From Chloroflexota bacterium (GTDB lineage Bacteria > Chloroflexota > Dehalococcoidia > Plut-88900): DNA of 5,851 nucleotides. The DNA is taken from positions 1 through 5,851 of the forward strand of contig JADFJI010000157.1 of NCBI GenBank assembly GCA_022566235.1. The letters are read 5' to 3'. Below the pieces are notes generated by a model. The model was given only the letters and a program-made list of their open reading frames with translations, was not told the origin of the DNA and searched no databases. The translations under genes were made by a program, and so were the position numbers. Positions 5,549 through 5,851 of this stretch are shown in pieces (the first letter of the stretch is position 1; each line of letters begins with the position of its first letter).

Positions 5549-5851
5549 TTAGACGATAGTCTTCAGGTATGCGCCCATCGCATCGTTGAGCTTATCCGGC
5601 TGCTCTATCATTATGGCGTGGCCGGCCGCGGGCACGATCTCCAGAGTGGAATGAGGCATCCGGGAATGGATGAGTTTAGACCCGTCTATCCACTCCTCCT
5701 CGTCCCCGCATATAACCAGCGCAGGCAGGTCGATCACGCCAAGATGGGCCTCCAGGTCGTATGCGGCGCAGTTCTCGCTGTCCGCCAGGCAGGATTCGGC
5801 CGGTGTGGTCCTGAGTTCCCTATCGTACTGTTCCACCAGCCGCTTCGAGGT
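5549..5851 (-). CDS. Alpha/beta hydrolase fold protein, C-terminal part only (5' end beyond window)
   Basis: The frame is open to the right edge with no stop, giving the last 100 residues of a longer protein. An in-frame GTG at 5836 is almost certainly internal, because the nucleophile half of the fold is missing and must lie beyond base 5851. Visible parts are the late beta strand DLPALVICGDEEEW, where the catalytic acid normally sits, and GHAIMIEQP with the catalytic histidine (codon 5620-5618). Strand order, the ICG and GH...IEQP motifs and the spacing match the hydrolase at 4569-5339 closely, so the two are probably tandem paralogs. Aligned to Asp208 of that protein, this one has Glu (codon 5698-5696); an Asp lies two positions earlier. 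Fold assignment is solid; substrate unknown. Confidence 0.82.
   Translation of the reverse strand, partial: TSKRLVEQYDRELRTTPAESCLADSENCAAYDLEAHLGVIDLPALVICGDEEEWIDGSKLIHSRMPHSTLEIVPAAGHAIMIEQPDKLNDAMGAYLKTIV

Noticed and set aside
1..5851. CRISPR array, prophage, toxin-antitoxin pair or defence system
   Set aside because: No regularly spaced repeats and no small paired genes are present; the integrase-like segment in the GreA protein lacks a recombinase catalytic domain.

Overview
The window is about 58% GC by eye and carries five protein genes, two of them cut by the window edges. There is no RNA gene, CRISPR array, intact insertion sequence or obvious gene cluster. The genes suggest an uncultured bacterium, tentatively Chloroflexota (Dehalococcoidia-like). 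That guess rests on the divergent Na/Ca-exchanger type, the unusual GreA fusion and the hairpin-rich spacers, and the sequence does not prove it. No gene looks eukaryotic or phage-borne.

Layout: (1) 1-1171, minus strand: a nearly complete cation/Ca2+ exchanger-family membrane antiporter, running off the left edge. (2) 1262-2062, minus strand: a GreA-type transcription elongation factor with an extra N-terminal domain resembling the SAM-like DNA-binding domain of tyrosine recombinases. A strong intrinsic terminator (1210-1237) separates it from the antiporter. (3) 2063-2539: a 477-base divergent spacer rich in short inverted and direct repeats, with a good promoter for the rightward gene and a weaker candidate for the leftward one. 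(4) 2540-4483, plus strand: a complete membrane-bound FtsH AAA+ zinc protease, followed by a GC-rich hairpin terminator. (5) 4569-5339, minus strand: a complete alpha/beta hydrolase convergent with ftsH. (6) 5340-5548: a spacer with three strong hairpins. (7) 5549-5851, minus strand: the C-terminal third of a second, related alpha/beta hydrolase, cut by the right edge.

Functionally, ftsH (membrane protein quality control) and greA (rescue of backtracked RNA polymerase) are housekeeping genes transcribed divergently. The antiporter and the two paralogous hydrolases are single-gene neighbours with no evident shared pathway. I see no convincing undescribed multi-gene system. The points most worth a second look are the GreA fusion, the ftsH leader in which a small hairpin may correct an over-long Shine-Dalgarno spacing, and a hairpin core that recurs in three intergenic regions.
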